DNA of 64,000 nucleotides from an uncultured Gammaproteobacteria bacterium (GCA_937921935.1 CAKZWQ010000017.1:46246-110245); one strand, 5' to 3'; counted from the first letter of the stretch, positions 34,853 through 44,663 are shown. Notes: a model not told the origin generated them from the sequence alone. Made by a program: numbers and translations.

Positions 34853-35198
34853 GCCTCTACCCCGTTCCAACGAGCTATGACTCACCAGCTTCGGGTGCGG
34901 CGGAATTATCCGGGCAGTGGCAGGATGCATCCCTGCTATGACTGCTGGCGGTCCCGCTGTCCTAGGAAGATCCCGTAGACCGGTGACTTTGTGCCCCCGG
35001 CTTTCGCCGGGTTTACCGTTTGTCAGCAGATCGAATATCTCGCAGACATGCTCGCGTTACAAGGGCCTGCATCGGTTCCCTGGTGATCAAAGCCAGTTAT
35101 TGGTAAATGCGGGTGCTACCGTGCCGGTGGCATTGATAGCAGCTTGTATTATGTTATCCGGACCCCGCCGTGGCCGGTCTCAGGGCAAGAGTGATCCG
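34853..35198. other. Gene-free stretch
   Basis: No supported gene. The plus-strand frame from 34917 has no recognisable protein character. The only structure noted is a short GC hairpin (CCCGGC-TTTC-GCCGGG, 34996-35011) followed by TTT on the plus strand, which might be a weak terminator. Confidence 0.5.
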
Positions 35199-35470
35199 CT
35201 AGAGGCTGGCCGCTGAGAAAGTGTCGCAAACTCCGGGATCGCCGGACTCCAGACCCTTGCGGAACCAACTTACGCGCTGCGTGGAACTGCCGTGGGTAAA
35301 AGAATCGGGGACGACCTGTCCCGTCGCCTGGCGTTGCAAGCGATCATCGCCGATGCCGCCGCCGGCCAGACCGCGTCGGCCACGTTGAACTCGCCGCCCG
35401 CGACGATCTTCAATATTCTGGCTGTGTCTGCCACGTTTCCAGCGTATGCTTGAAACTCGCACCCCTTATT
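35199..35470 (-). pseudogene. Remnant of a YpfJ-type neutral zinc metallopeptidase (frameshifted C-terminus)
   Basis: Minus-strand translation gives, in one frame from about 35461, [14 protein letters not shown] then [10 protein letters not shown], and after a shift within a GGC-rich run near 35370, [38 protein letters not shown] and CDTF. The second part is the hallmark C-terminus of YpfJ/neutral zinc metallopeptidases. The catalytic HExxH part and the N-terminal half are absent; sequence upstream passes straight into the 3' end of the DUF1015 gene. So only about 90 codons of a frameshifted gene end remain, a deletion relic. Confidence 0.75.
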
Positions 35471-35523
35471 GCAGAATCGCCACGGTGCCATATTTCGGTC
35501 CCTGCAAACAGGTCCGGACCGGG

Positions 35524-36759
35524 TCAGTCCAGTACGTGGGAAATCAGGCCATCAGCCAGTTTGGGCTCAAACCAGGTGGACTTGGGCGGCATGACTTCGT
35601 TCGCGTCCGCGACGGCCATCAAGGCTTCCATCTGGGTCGGGAACAGGGCAAAGGCCACGGCCATTTCGCCGCTGTCGACCCGGCGCTCCAGTTCTTCCAG
35701 GCCGCGGATACCACCCACAAAGTCGATTCGGTTATCCGTGCGCGGATCGCCGATGCCCAGCAGGGGATTCAACAGGAAATCCTGCAGCAGGCTGACATCC
35801 AGACTGGCGACGGGATCTGCGTTGGGCACCAGCTCCGGGCGGATGCTCAGCCGGTACCAGCGGCCGTCCAGGTACATGCCGAACTGGGTTGGCCGGGCCG
35901 GCCGGGCCGGCCCTGATTCAGGTTCAATGCTGAAGAATTCACCGATGCCTTCCAGTAGTTTTTGTGGTGATTGTCCCTGCAGATCGCGTACGACGCGGTT
36001 GTAGTCGAGTATCTGCATTTCGTCCGCAGGAAAGGCGACGGTCAGGAAAAACTCGTGGTCAGCGTCGTCGGGGTCACCTTCGCGTCGCGCAGCAGCCACG
36101 CGCGAGGCCGAGGCCGAGCGATGGTGGCCGTCGGCGATATACAGGGCATCCATGGCATCGAACAGGTCGGTCAGCCGGTTAGCGGCAGCTGTGTCTGTTA
36201 CCTGCCACAGCTCATGGCGAATGCCGTCATCGGCTGTCACGTCATACAGGGCGGCGCCCTGGCTGGCGCCGTGCAGAATCTCTCGTATCGACGCCGAGCT
36301 GCGATAGGTGAGCAACACTGGGCCGGTCTGGGCATTCAGGGCCGTGATTTGTCGCACCCGGTCATCTTCCTTCTGGGGCCGGGTGAACTCGTGTTTTCGA
36401 ATTCTGTTGGTGTCGTAATCGGCTACGTTGGCGATGCAGACCAGGCCTGTTTGTTGATGTGTCCCCATGGTCAATCGGTAAACGTAGTAATGGGGTTCCT
36501 CATCGCGTATCAGCACCCCCTGGTCCAACAGGGCATTCAGGTTTTCGGCGCCTTTGGCATAGACCTCCGGCGCATAGGGGTCCGTGTCTTCAGGCAGGTC
36601 AATTTCCGGCTTGGAAATATGCAGGAAGCTCAGGGGGCGGCCCGCTGCCCTTTCCCGGGCTTCAGCCGTGTTCAGGACGTCGTAGGGCGGGGCAGCCACA
36701 TCGTTGGCATGATCAGTAACGGGGCGCAGAGCGCGGATGGGTTTAACTAGAGTGCTCAT
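35524..36759 (-). CDS. DUF1015 family protein
   Basis: A 411-residue protein of the DUF1015 family: early VAAPPYDVLNTAEARE block, YVYRLTMGTHQQTGLVCIA, KHEFTRPQKEDDR, and YIADGHHRSASASRVAA, then a C-terminal region with GIRGLEELERRVDSGEMAVAF. The HHR element in IADGHHRSA is reminiscent of ParB-like/nuclease-related folds, but the family has no assigned role. A short tandem Pro-Ala-Arg repeat lies about residue 288. It stands alone, downstream of a 237-base gap (36760-36996) in which I see nothing. Confidence 0.9.
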   Translation of the reverse strand: MSTLVKPIRALRPVTDHANDVAAPPYDVLNTAEARERAAGRPLSFLHISKPEIDLPEDTDPYAPEVYAKGAENLNALLDQGVLIRDEEPHYYVYRLTMGTHQQTGLVCIANVADYDTNRIRKHEFTRPQKEDDRVRQITALNAQTGPVLLTYRSSASIREILHGASQGAALYDVTADDGIRHELWQVTDTAAANRLTDLFDAMDALYIADGHHRSASASRVAAARREGDPDDADHEFFLTVAFPADEMQILDYNRVVRDLQGQSPQKLLEGIGEFFSIEPESGPARPARPTQFGMYLDGRWYRLSIRPELVPNADPVASLDVSLLQDFLLNPLLGIGDPRTDNRIDFVGGIRGLEELERRVDSGEMAVAFALFPTQMEALMAVADANEVMPPKSTWFEPKLADGLISHVLD

Positions 36760-36996
36760 GGGCGTGGCGCAAAGTCCTGGCGTGCTGGTTAGCCGCTTAA
36801 GGGTAGCGGCAGGGACGCAAGTTTGGCGAAGGGCCGGGACGTAGTCCAGTCAGAAAATAGCCCCGCTGGCGGCTGGATTTCCTGGGCCATGACACGCGCG
36901 CCGATGCGACGATCAATGTGGCGGCGCGAGGCGCCCGCTATGCCGGCGCCGTGCCGGCTCCTGATTTGTCACTGCCTGGAACCAGGAACAATAGAT

Positions 36997-38454
36997 CTAG
37001 GTACGATTCAGGACTTCCAGGGCAACACGCTCGCCTGATTCCATCGCGCCTTCCATGCCTCGATTGGAGACAGCTGTGTGTTCGCCGCAGAAATGGACCC
37101 TGCCGTTCGGTTGGGCGACGGCGTTGGCGAAGCCGGCAATCTGCCCGGGCTGCCAGACGGCCCAGTCACCGCTGGAGAAGGGGTCGCGGTACCAGGATTT
37201 GTACTCGACGATTTCCAGTTGGCCCTTGGCCGCCGGCCGCAGACGTTCGATGTCGGCGATGATCGCCGCCTTCGCATCAGCCTCAGGCATCTGGTCAAGG
37301 AGGGCGGCGTTGTGGCCGCGAATCCAGGCCGTCAGGCTGCTGACCTCTGCTGGGGTCTGCCCCTTATGCTCGCCGACCAGGTTGCAGACCAGGCCGTCAC
37401 TGAACATGTTGGGTGCTTTGCCGTCGGCTTCCCAGAAAGGCGTCTTCGCGCGCATGTGCGCCTGGTTAATGATCTGGCTATCCAGGGTTTGCACGGCGCG
37501 GGCTTGAGCGCCCGTCAGCAGCGGCTCCATGTGAATGCGTCGCAACACGGGGCAGGGTACAGAGCAGATTACATAGTCGGCTTTATAAATTGTGCCATCC
37601 GCGCAGTGCACTTCTGCCAGGTCATTCTCGCTGCGGATTGATTCGACATTGCGGCCAAACTCAATTTCCTGATTGAGGGCGCCGGCCATGGCCTCGGGGA
37701 TTGATTGATTGCCGCCGGCCGCGGTCAGAAAAGGTGATTGTCCCGGTACTGCCAGGCTGCGTTGCGCGGCGATGAAGCTGGCGACCTGCATCATCATCAG
37801 CGCTGACACATCATGCGCGGAGCTGCCGTGGGTTGGTTCGATGTTATAAGCCAAATCGATGATGGCATCCGACTGGCCCTGGGCCTTCAGCCAGTCGTAG
37901 TAGGAGATATCCAGCCCGGCATTGGCGGGGTCCACCCATGCGTCCGTCGTCTTCAGGGGGTTGGCCTTGGCCGTGACACCGGCGATGTATCGCCACGGTG
38001 GGGTCTTGCGGGCGTCGGTGGGAAAGGGGTTACGCGGATGATCAGGCCACTCGTTTAGCGGAATGTGCTGTCCGTCCAGGAACAGCTCACGCGTGCCGTA
38101 GTAACGCAGGACCGGCGTTAGTTCCACCAGGCCGACGTTATAGGTTTTCGCTGCATTGACCAGGCGGGCGTAGCCCGGGCCAAAGGAGGTGCCACCCGCT
38201 TCGGGATTTCCCGGCAAGCTTCGAATGGACATGATGCGGCCACCGACGCGCTGGCGACCTTCAATCACTTTTACTTTTACGCCCGCGTCCTGCAGGACCA
38301 GCGCCGCAGCCAGGCCCGACAGGCCGGCGCCGATGACAATGACTCGTGCGCCTTTCTGAGCCCGGAGGATGCCTGGGGCCGAGGCGGCCAGGGTTCCCGC
38401 ACCGAGGGCCTGAACGAAACGGCGGCGACTAAGGGGCGTAAGCGTTGAACTCAT
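36997..38454 (-). CDS. Tat-exported flavin amine oxidase (FAD-dependent)
   Basis: A 485-residue flavoprotein. The N-terminus has a Tat signal (SRRRFVQALGAG). The FAD motif is VIVIGAGLSGLAAALVL, followed by VIEGRQRVGGRI (the amine-oxidase GG doublet), and the C-terminal FAD segment is VHFCGEHTAV with EGAMESGERVA. Architecture is that of MAO/LAAO-type flavin amine oxidases in the periplasm. The substrate (amine, amino acid or other) is unknown. Separated from the downstream secreted hydrolase gene by only about 40 bases; both are transcribed leftward. Confidence 0.9.
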   Translation of the reverse strand: MSSTLTPLSRRRFVQALGAGTLAASAPGILRAQKGARVIVIGAGLSGLAAALVLQDAGVKVKVIEGRQRVGGRIMSIRSLPGNPEAGGTSFGPGYARLVNAAKTYNVGLVELTPVLRYYGTRELFLDGQHIPLNEWPDHPRNPFPTDARKTPPWRYIAGVTAKANPLKTTDAWVDPANAGLDISYYDWLKAQGQSDAIIDLAYNIEPTHGSSAHDVSALMMMQVASFIAAQRSLAVPGQSPFLTAAGGNQSIPEAMAGALNQEIEFGRNVESIRSENDLAEVHCADGTIYKADYVICSVPCPVLRRIHMEPLLTGAQARAVQTLDSQIINQAHMRAKTPFWEADGKAPNMFSDGLVCNLVGEHKGQTPAEVSSLTAWIRGHNAALLDQMPEADAKAAIIADIERLRPAAKGQLEIVEYKSWYRDPFSSGDWAVWQPGQIAGFANAVAQPNGRVHFCGEHTAVSNRGMEGAMESGERVALEVLNRT

Positions 38455-38497
38455 TCTTCTTCCTCGCGACGCCGGGCGACTTTACCCGACCGCGGGA

Positions 38498-40300
38498 TTA
38501 TAGCCGCCGACGCCGTCGCATACCCCCCAGTATCAGTAAGGCCAGCAGGCTGCTGAAGCCCAGTGCGCTGCTGCCTCCCCCGCCACCGTTGCCGGTATTG
38601 GCGGCTTCTACAAGGGCCACGCGGAATTCACCGTCATTAGATCCGCCATCATCGTCAATCACTGTTAACTGGAAGATGAGTTCTTCCAGAACCTGGGCAT
38701 TCGCCGTGCGAGGCTCCGGGCCGTTACTGCCGATGGTGGCATTGGCTGTGCGTACCGTGAGTGCAGGCGGCTCGTCTGGGATGTCAGGTGTATCAAACGT
38801 TGGCCTGGGGCTGGTGGGATCATCCAGCGTTACGGCTGGTCCGCTGATCTGGGCCCAGACATAGCTCACGATCTGGCCGTCTATATCGCGACTGCGCGTA
38901 CCGTCCAGGGTGATGGTGGGCTGGTCAATCGGCACAATCAGCTGAGTGCCACCATAGGCGAAGGGTTGGAAGTTGTTGCCGCTGCCGTCGTCGGTTGGCA
39001 GCTGAATTCCGGGCTTGGTCTCGATTGTTTCGGGCACCTTGCTTTCGAGCCAGTTCAGCGTCGTAGCGATGGTGTCCCGTTCCACGCCGACAAAGCTATG
39101 GGCGTTGCCGCCGTTGTCGGTCAGCGGGATGGGATCGCCCTGGCGATCGACGTAGGGTAGTACCGTGTAGGTGGCATCGACCCCCGCACCCAGCGCGGCT
39201 GCCAGCACGTTCTGAGACATTTCATCCGGCGTGAATTCGTCGCCGTCCGCTCTTAGCAACAACGCTGGTATTTCCAGTTTGGTAATTTCTCTGACGGGTA
39301 CCGACAGGCTGTCCGGGCCCCAGAAACTCAGAAAGTTGAATGATGATCGAAATACCGCCTGACCGAATACTGTATCCCAGGCCACAACGACGTCGCCCAT
39401 TCCCGCATCAATATTGTCCTGGGCAATAATCACCAGGTCCTCATAGGGGATGGGGGCACCAAAAAGACCGTTAAACAGCAGGTCACGGGCCGTGCTTCTG
39501 CCGTCGTCAACCTGTCCGTACATTCCGACAGCCGCCACACGCGGATCGGCAGCAAAAGACGGATAAATGGATGCATTCTGGGTGCCCTGGCTGTGGCCTG
39601 CCACATAGATGGACTCATAGCCAAGGGCCGCGAGCAGGTCCACGCCAACACCAAGGTCCAGGGTTGCGTCCTCGAACAGGACCGTGCCGCCGCCCGCGGT
39701 CGGGCCCGCATCACGTCTGTCCAGCGCCAGCACGGTGAAGCCCAGGGGGGAGGCCTGTAGTCCGAGGAGCTTCGGCACACTGGAACTGAAGGAGCCCATG
39801 GCTCCATGGCTGACGACCATCGCAACCTGGCGATACTCACCGCCGATCAGGGCATCCTCTTTCGGCACATACAGTGCCCCGGGTAGCTCAAAGCCATCAT
39901 CTGCGAACAGGGTCACGGGGAATACATCGGTGTCGGTGTTCAGGCGGGTTTCGCAGGGCTCATCGGCAGAATCCACACCCGTGACCCCATCGCAACTGTC
40001 AGTGCCGGCGTTGCCTTCCATGACGTCATTGCCTGCGCCGCCGATCAGTTCATCGTCGCCATCGCCGCCGATGAGATCGTCATCACCGTCGTCACCGCAG
40101 ATCAGGTCGTTGCCCCCGAGCCCCTGGATGCGGTCGCTACCGCCAAGGCCGGCGATGATGTCGTCACCGGGCGTGCCGCTGAGGTCGTCATCGCCTGGAG
40201 TACCGACAATCGTGGCAACCTGTCCGTCGCAAGTCTGAGCGAGCAAAGCGGGGCTGGCCAGAAGAAAGCCGGCCAGTGTTAGCAAAATTAGCGTACGCAT
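38498..40300 (-). CDS. Secreted multidomain protein: RTX repeats, alpha/beta hydrolase, PKD-like, GlyGly-CTERM
   Basis: The start at 40300 is supported by an AGGG Shine-Dalgarno; the frame goes further upstream to 40375. The 600-residue protein has a signal peptide (1-21), a short block of Ca-binding RTX-like repeats (about 32-100, GTPGDDDL, GLGGNDLI, GGDGDDEL types), an alpha/beta-hydrolase domain with nucleophile elbow VAGHSQGT (Ser about 237) and probable acid/His further on, a PKD-like beta domain (about 470-565) and a C-terminal GGGGG-hydrophobic-RRRRR tail (about 572-600) like GlyGly-CTERM sorting signals. RTX repeats normally lie at the C-terminus of type I-secreted proteins; here they are N-terminal after a Sec signal. 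Confidence 0.85.
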   Translation of the reverse strand: MRTLILLTLAGFLLASPALLAQTCDGQVATIVGTPGDDDLSGTPGDDIIAGLGGSDRIQGLGGNDLICGDDGDDDLIGGDGDDELIGGAGNDVMEGNAGTDSCDGVTGVDSADEPCETRLNTDTDVFPVTLFADDGFELPGALYVPKEDALIGGEYRQVAMVVSHGAMGSFSSSVPKLLGLQASPLGFTVLALDRRDAGPTAGGGTVLFEDATLDLGVGVDLLAALGYESIYVAGHSQGTQNASIYPSFAADPRVAAVGMYGQVDDGRSTARDLLFNGLFGAPIPYEDLVIIAQDNIDAGMGDVVVAWDTVFGQAVFRSSFNFLSFWGPDSLSVPVREITKLEIPALLLRADGDEFTPDEMSQNVLAAALGAGVDATYTVLPYVDRQGDPIPLTDNGGNAHSFVGVERDTIATTLNWLESKVPETIETKPGIQLPTDDGSGNNFQPFAYGGTQLIVPIDQPTITLDGTRSRDIDGQIVSYVWAQISGPAVTLDDPTSPRPTFDTPDIPDEPPALTVRTANATIGSNGPEPRTANAQVLEELIFQLTVIDDDGGSNDGEFRVALVEAANTGNGGGGGSSALGFSSLLALLILGGMRRRRRL

Positions 40301-40404
40301 GGGTACTACCCTGATCTTGTTATATCTCTCTATATATACGCGAGCTGGAACCCTGACCGCCAGCCCGACCCGCATTATCCGGCTGCCGGTCAGATTCGTC
40401 GGGC

Positions 40405-42036
40405 CTAGAAGCGATAGCGAGCGGCAAACTGCAGCTGCGTCGCGTCACCCTTTGCGCCGTCATTATCCTTGCGTTCACCCAGCAGCAATTCGCCGCCGAT
40501 ATCAATGGCCGGAACCGGGGACCAGATCAGGTTGGTGCCCCAGCGCCAGGTGCGGTCGTAGGCGTCGACAGCCTGGCCGCTCTGGTTGTCGACATCCACG
40601 ACGCTCAGGGTCGAGGTAGACCTCAGTCCGTCCCGCCACCATTTATTCAGGGAGACGTACGAGGCAAAGACGGGCAAAACCTTGAGGTTGCCGGCGGCAT
40701 CGAAGAAGCCATCCTGCCCGCCGACACTGCTCAGATCGTTCACGTATCGCCCGAAGCCCTCTCCGTAGCTCACCTGCACGCTGATATTGTCGCGTGGGTT
40801 CCACCAGTCCAGGGCACGTCGGCCGCTGACGCTGAAGCCCCAGCCCAATTCATCATCCTTGACCGTTTCGTCCACATCCCAACGGGCTTCGATGGATCGG
40901 GCCAGGAAAGACGCTTTGACGTCCCATTCATCGCGCACGGTGCGGCGAATGCTGGCCACGAAATCCGGGATCTTGCTGATGGGGTCACCACCGGTGACAT
41001 CCGCCTGGGGATCTTCCATAGAGACGATCAGGTTCCAGCCATTACCGAACTCGGGGAAGTAACGTAACTGAGTCTGGCGAACATTGATGCGCCCGTTCGT
41101 GCCCTCGAAATCGATCTCTTCCGGGGAGGCGCCGATGTCCATGAAGTTGGTCCAGTGCTTGCCGGCCATGACATCCTGGAACTGGCCAAAGGCATGCCGC
41201 AGGCGGAAAGTGTCATTGCCATTGGAATCCGTGCCGGCAAAGTCGCCTTCGACATAGGCGCGCAGCTGTCCCTGCTGGGTGCTTTGCCGATACTCCACGT
41301 TCAGACGCGACTGACGCACATTCAGGTTGGCCTCTTCATCGCTACTTTGCTCCCCGCGTGTCGGGATCAGCCCGACCAGGAAGCGATTCGCATCACCGAT
41401 GCCGCCGTCGATATTCTGCACGACATTGGCTTTTGCAAAGCCGCCAATGCGTATCGCTGCTGCGGATCCCGGCACCTGGAAAGCGCCTTCGAATTCGCTG
41501 GCGTCATAGGTCGTGGTGGTTTCATCCGACGTTAAGGTAGTTACGGTGCCCTCCAGGCTCTCCAGGCGTGCCCGCAGTTGCTGGTCCGTTTCGGAAAGTT
41601 TCTGTTGCGCATCCTGATTGAATTGATCGAACTGGTTCTGCAATGCCTGAATGGCCGCAGTCTGAGTCGCGATCGCTTCTTTCTGTGCTTCCAGTTCCTG
41701 TCTTTCGGCGGCGCTGGTTTGTTTGGGCGCCGTCAGGCTGGTCCCCTTTTTGTCGAACTGTTCCTGCAGACTCTGAATTGTATTGGCCTGATTACCGAGC
41801 TTCTTTGCCTGCTCATCGAGGAGTTTTTTCTGTGCGCTGATAGCATCCGCCTGATCCTTGAATCGCGCCTCGAAACGCTTTTCCTGCTGTTGCAGCATGA
41901 AAGCCAGTTCTCTGTTAGTGAGTTCCGGCAGGGCGTCGATGGCAGTGGAACCTGCCTGCGCGGCGGCCTGTATCGGCAGAGACACGCTGGCCAGGAGCAG
42001 TAGCAGGTGGATGGGTCGAATTATCAATAAATTCAT
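40405..42036 (-). CDS. DcaP-like outer-membrane porin with N-terminal coiled coil
   Basis: The ATG at 42036 has GAGG nine bases upstream and gives 543 residues; a start at 42054 is less likely. After the signal peptide (ends about residue 25) comes a long Gln/Lys/Glu-rich coiled coil (about 38-170). A 16-stranded barrel-type region follows (from EFEGAFQVPGSAAAIRIGGFAKA, through RYFPEFGNGWNLIVSME) ending QLQFAARYRF with the terminal Phe of outer-membrane proteins. This matches DcaP-type porins, which pass dicarboxylates and other small acids. Divergent from the TolB-like lipoprotein gene. Confidence 0.88.
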   Translation of the reverse strand: MNLLIIRPIHLLLLLASVSLPIQAAAQAGSTAIDALPELTNRELAFMLQQQEKRFEARFKDQADAISAQKKLLDEQAKKLGNQANTIQSLQEQFDKKGTSLTAPKQTSAAERQELEAQKEAIATQTAAIQALQNQFDQFNQDAQQKLSETDQQLRARLESLEGTVTTLTSDETTTTYDASEFEGAFQVPGSAAAIRIGGFAKANVVQNIDGGIGDANRFLVGLIPTRGEQSSDEEANLNVRQSRLNVEYRQSTQQGQLRAYVEGDFAGTDSNGNDTFRLRHAFGQFQDVMAGKHWTNFMDIGASPEEIDFEGTNGRINVRQTQLRYFPEFGNGWNLIVSMEDPQADVTGGDPISKIPDFVASIRRTVRDEWDVKASFLARSIEARWDVDETVKDDELGWGFSVSGRRALDWWNPRDNISVQVSYGEGFGRYVNDLSSVGGQDGFFDAAGNLKVLPVFASYVSLNKWWRDGLRSTSTLSVVDVDNQSGQAVDAYDRTWRWGTNLIWSPVPAIDIGGELLLGERKDNDGAKGDATQLQFAARYRF

Positions 42037-42149
42037 AGCTTTAGCCTCAGACATTTCTCGGTCATGGCCCGCGACAGGCCCGGATGGGCAGAGGTTACCG
42101 CCCTGCGGCTGAATCAGAAAGCCTTGTCTGGTTTGGCTTGGAGCGGCCC

Positions 42150-42158
42150 TGCTATGAT
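42150..42158 (+). promoter_or_regulatory. Candidate extended -10 promoter for the TolB-like gene
   Basis: TGCTATGAT, an extended -10 (TG-n-TATGAT), lies about 70 bases before the ATG at 42227, with only a poor -35 upstream. Pattern match only; the divergent porin promoter may also lie in this 190-base gap. Confidence 0.35.
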
Positions 42159-42226
42159 CCTTTGGTCAGTTTTTAATCACTGTCGGCAGGGGGCCTCGGG
42201 CCGCCGCTGCGCTTGTGGAGGTTTCC

Positions 42227-43402
42227 ATGTCTCGTCTGCTTGCTGCCCCTCAACTGTTTGTTCTCGCGTTATTCCTGTTACTGGCCGGCTGTGGACCGGC
42301 GGATGAGCCAGCGGGCACGCCCGATGAAGCTGCTGCGGATCCTGATGTGGTTTCCCAGGCCGGACCCTCTGGCGACGAGGCAGCCGAGGCCTATCCGGTC
42401 GATGCTGAATTGCCCGTGCGGCAGATTCCCAACATGCCTGAATCCGCCGAAGCCTATTACGCGCCAGACAACTATCACCTGATTGCCCAGACCCAGGATC
42501 CGGATGCAACGCCCCCGGAAGAGCGCGAAGCCGGCGGCGCCCTGACGTGGATCTTTACCGACGATGGCGAGAAGAAATGGCGCATCGGCACCCGCGGCCA
42601 GGACGCCTGTTCTTATTTTTTCCCCGATATGAAACGCGTGGTATTTACATCCACTCGCGACAATATGGATATGCCCATCGGTAACTGGTCCGATGAACGT
42701 GAATATCCCCAGGGTTCGGAACTTTATATTGCTGATCTGGATGGTTCGAACATTCAGCGCCTGACGGATAACGAGTGGTATGAGGCCGAGGTGTCCATTT
42801 CTCCGAACGGCGAGTGGATTGTGTTTGGCCGGCAGATAGACGGCAAGATGGATCTGTGGCGCATGCGCTCGGATGGCACGGATGAGGAGCAGATCACATT
42901 TACCGATGACTGGCAGGAAGGCGCGCCTTTTTACCTGCCTGATAATGAAACCATCCTGACCCGGGCCTGGCGACGTAGTCAGTATGGCCAGGTACGCCCG
43001 ACGCCCATGACGGTTTTCACTGTGAAGCATGATGGTTCCGAGACCATTCAGCGCACCTTCGATGAGGACATGAACTGGGCGCCGTATCCGGCTCCCGACG
43101 GTCGCCACTATGTCTTTGTCCGTATCGTTGAAGACAATAACTGGGAGATTTTCCTGGGCGATCTGGCCGGCGGAGAGCCGAAGCGACTGACCTATAACAA
43201 AACCTTTGATGGTTTCCCGTCCCTGTCGCCTGATGGCACGAAGATGCTCTTTACCCGCAGTAAGGGCGGCTTCATGTCCAACCTGTACACCAATGTGATG
43301 GATGTGTCGTCCCTGAATATCGGCCCGGATCAGTGGCAGGGAAAAGTACCGGAGATTTCACCGCCCGCCGAGCTTGAGGCCGAGCCAGTCGCGGCGCGGT
43401 GA
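42227..43402 (+). CDS. TolB-like WD40/PD40 beta-propeller lipoprotein
   Basis: Start at 42227 supported by GGAGG. The 391-residue protein begins with a lipoprotein signal (LFLLLAGC), then a low-complexity acidic linker, then a beta-propeller of PD40/TolB-type repeats (e.g. SISPNGEWIVFGRQ, PAPDGRHYVFVR, SLSPDGTKMLFTR). Such proteins bind other envelope proteins or polysaccharide and are not catalytic by themselves. It precedes the Rieske gene by about 110 bases on the same strand. Confidence 0.82.
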   Translation: MSRLLAAPQLFVLALFLLLAGCGPADEPAGTPDEAAADPDVVSQAGPSGDEAAEAYPVDAELPVRQIPNMPESAEAYYAPDNYHLIAQTQDPDATPPEEREAGGALTWIFTDDGEKKWRIGTRGQDACSYFFPDMKRVVFTSTRDNMDMPIGNWSDEREYPQGSELYIADLDGSNIQRLTDNEWYEAEVSISPNGEWIVFGRQIDGKMDLWRMRSDGTDEEQITFTDDWQEGAPFYLPDNETILTRAWRRSQYGQVRPTPMTVFTVKHDGSETIQRTFDEDMNWAPYPAPDGRHYVFVRIVEDNNWEIFLGDLAGGEPKRLTYNKTFDGFPSLSPDGTKMLFTRSKGGFMSNLYTNVMDVSSLNIGPDQWQGKVPEISPPAELEAEPVAAR

Positions 43403-43511
43403 TGACCGTCGGCCTTTGTATCCATCGCTCGGGAGCCTGCATCTCATGGTTTCTCCGGGCGCTGGATGACAATGGCGGTTCTTCGGTCGCGAGCCAGCGA
43501 GGGCAAAGCTG

Positions 43512-44657
43512 ATGTTTATTAATTTCTGGTATGCCGTTGAGTGGAGTGAAAAATTAACTGACGCACCGGTCAAGGCTCGCATGCTGGGCCATGATTTTGT
43601 GGTGTTCCGTGATTCCGCCGGCGTCGCACAATGTCTGAGCGATACTTGTGTGCATCGCGGCGGTTCCCTGTCGGGCGGCAAACTGATAGGCGATTGTGTT
43701 CAGTGCCCTTATCACGGCTGGCAGTTTGACGGGCACGGGGTCTGTCAGCGGATTCCATCCCTGGGCGCGAACGCGAAGGTGCCGGCGCGCGCCAAAGTCG
43801 ATGCCTACCCGACCCAGGAAAAATACGGGATCGTATTCGCCTTTCTCGGCGATCTGCCGGCAGACCAGCGGCCGCCTATCATGGAAATTCCTGAATACGG
43901 ACAGCCGGGCTGGCATGCGACGACCCAGGAGCGACGCTCCGGCGATGATTACCGTCGGCAGGTCGAGAATGCCCTGGATCCCGCGCACAACGAGTTTGTT
44001 CATCCGACGCATGGGTTTTCCGGTAGTCGCGAGGATTACCACGTACCCGAGTTAGAACTGGAAGAAGATCAGTGGAGCAGCGGCTTTCTGACCAAGTACT
44101 TCGCGCCGCCTCTGAAAGACGAGAAAATGAAGTCAGCTTCCGGCCGCAGCAAAGATGCGGTAATCGAGGCGGGTTCTCTGCACCATGGTCCAACATCCAT
44201 TTGCACCAAAATTCATCCAACGGCAGAGGTATTCATACACCAGCATGTGTTCAAGACACCTGTGGATGAACTCGGTACCCGGACATTCCTGGTCCAGACA
44301 CGTAACTTCATGCTGGAAAGTGAACACGACGACCGCTTCAGGGAGCGCAATGATGTGGTCGCGGGTCAGGATGCCGATGTCCTGGCCGAGCTGCATCCGC
44401 CCCTGACGCCAGAGACCAATCAGCATGAGTTTTTGCTGCCCTCCGATGCGGCCGTGTTGCGTTATCGGGAAAAGCTGGATGAATGGCAGGCTCTGGGCTG
44501 GCGTCTGGATGCCGATGCTCTGGCACGCACGTCGAAGGGCGTGGCCTATGCAATTCCTTCACCGGCGCGTCAGCAGAGACCGACTGGCTGGGTGCTGGAT
44601 GCCTCACCACTGCTTGCAGCCACGGCAACGTCGGCTACTGCCACCGGAACAAAATAA
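43512..44657 (+). CDS. Rieske-type aromatic-ring-hydroxylating oxygenase, large subunit
   Basis: A 381-residue oxygenase with a Rieske [2Fe-2S] domain (CVHRGGSLSGG and CPYHGWQFD motifs, C-x-H and C-x2-H) and a catalytic domain with the mononuclear-iron motif VENALDPAHNEFVH (Asn, Asp, His, His) and a later acidic residue region. It resembles the vanillate demethylase/phenylpropionate-type large subunits. No reductase gene is adjacent; a separate reductase must supply electrons. Seven bases before the oligopeptide-binding-protein gene. Confidence 0.88.
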   Translation: MFINFWYAVEWSEKLTDAPVKARMLGHDFVVFRDSAGVAQCLSDTCVHRGGSLSGGKLIGDCVQCPYHGWQFDGHGVCQRIPSLGANAKVPARAKVDAYPTQEKYGIVFAFLGDLPADQRPPIMEIPEYGQPGWHATTQERRSGDDYRRQVENALDPAHNEFVHPTHGFSGSREDYHVPELELEEDQWSSGFLTKYFAPPLKDEKMKSASGRSKDAVIEAGSLHHGPTSICTKIHPTAEVFIHQHVFKTPVDELGTRTFLVQTRNFMLESEHDDRFRERNDVVAGQDADVLAELHPPLTPETNQHEFLLPSDAAVLRYREKLDEWQALGWRLDADALARTSKGVAYAIPSPARQQRPTGWVLDASPLLAATATSATATGTK

Positions 44658-44663
44658 GCCATC

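Noticed and set aside
34917..35216. Possible small plus-strand gene
   Set aside because: No family resemblance or ribosome site, and low-complexity composition; treated as gene-free.
35895..35925. CCGGGCCGG tandem repeat
   Set aside because: It lies inside the DUF1015 gene and encodes a short Pro-Ala-Arg repeat; not a mobile or regulatory element.
36823..37038. Small plus-strand open frame near the amine oxidase end
   Set aside because: No recognisable motif and it runs into the 3' end of the oxidase gene.
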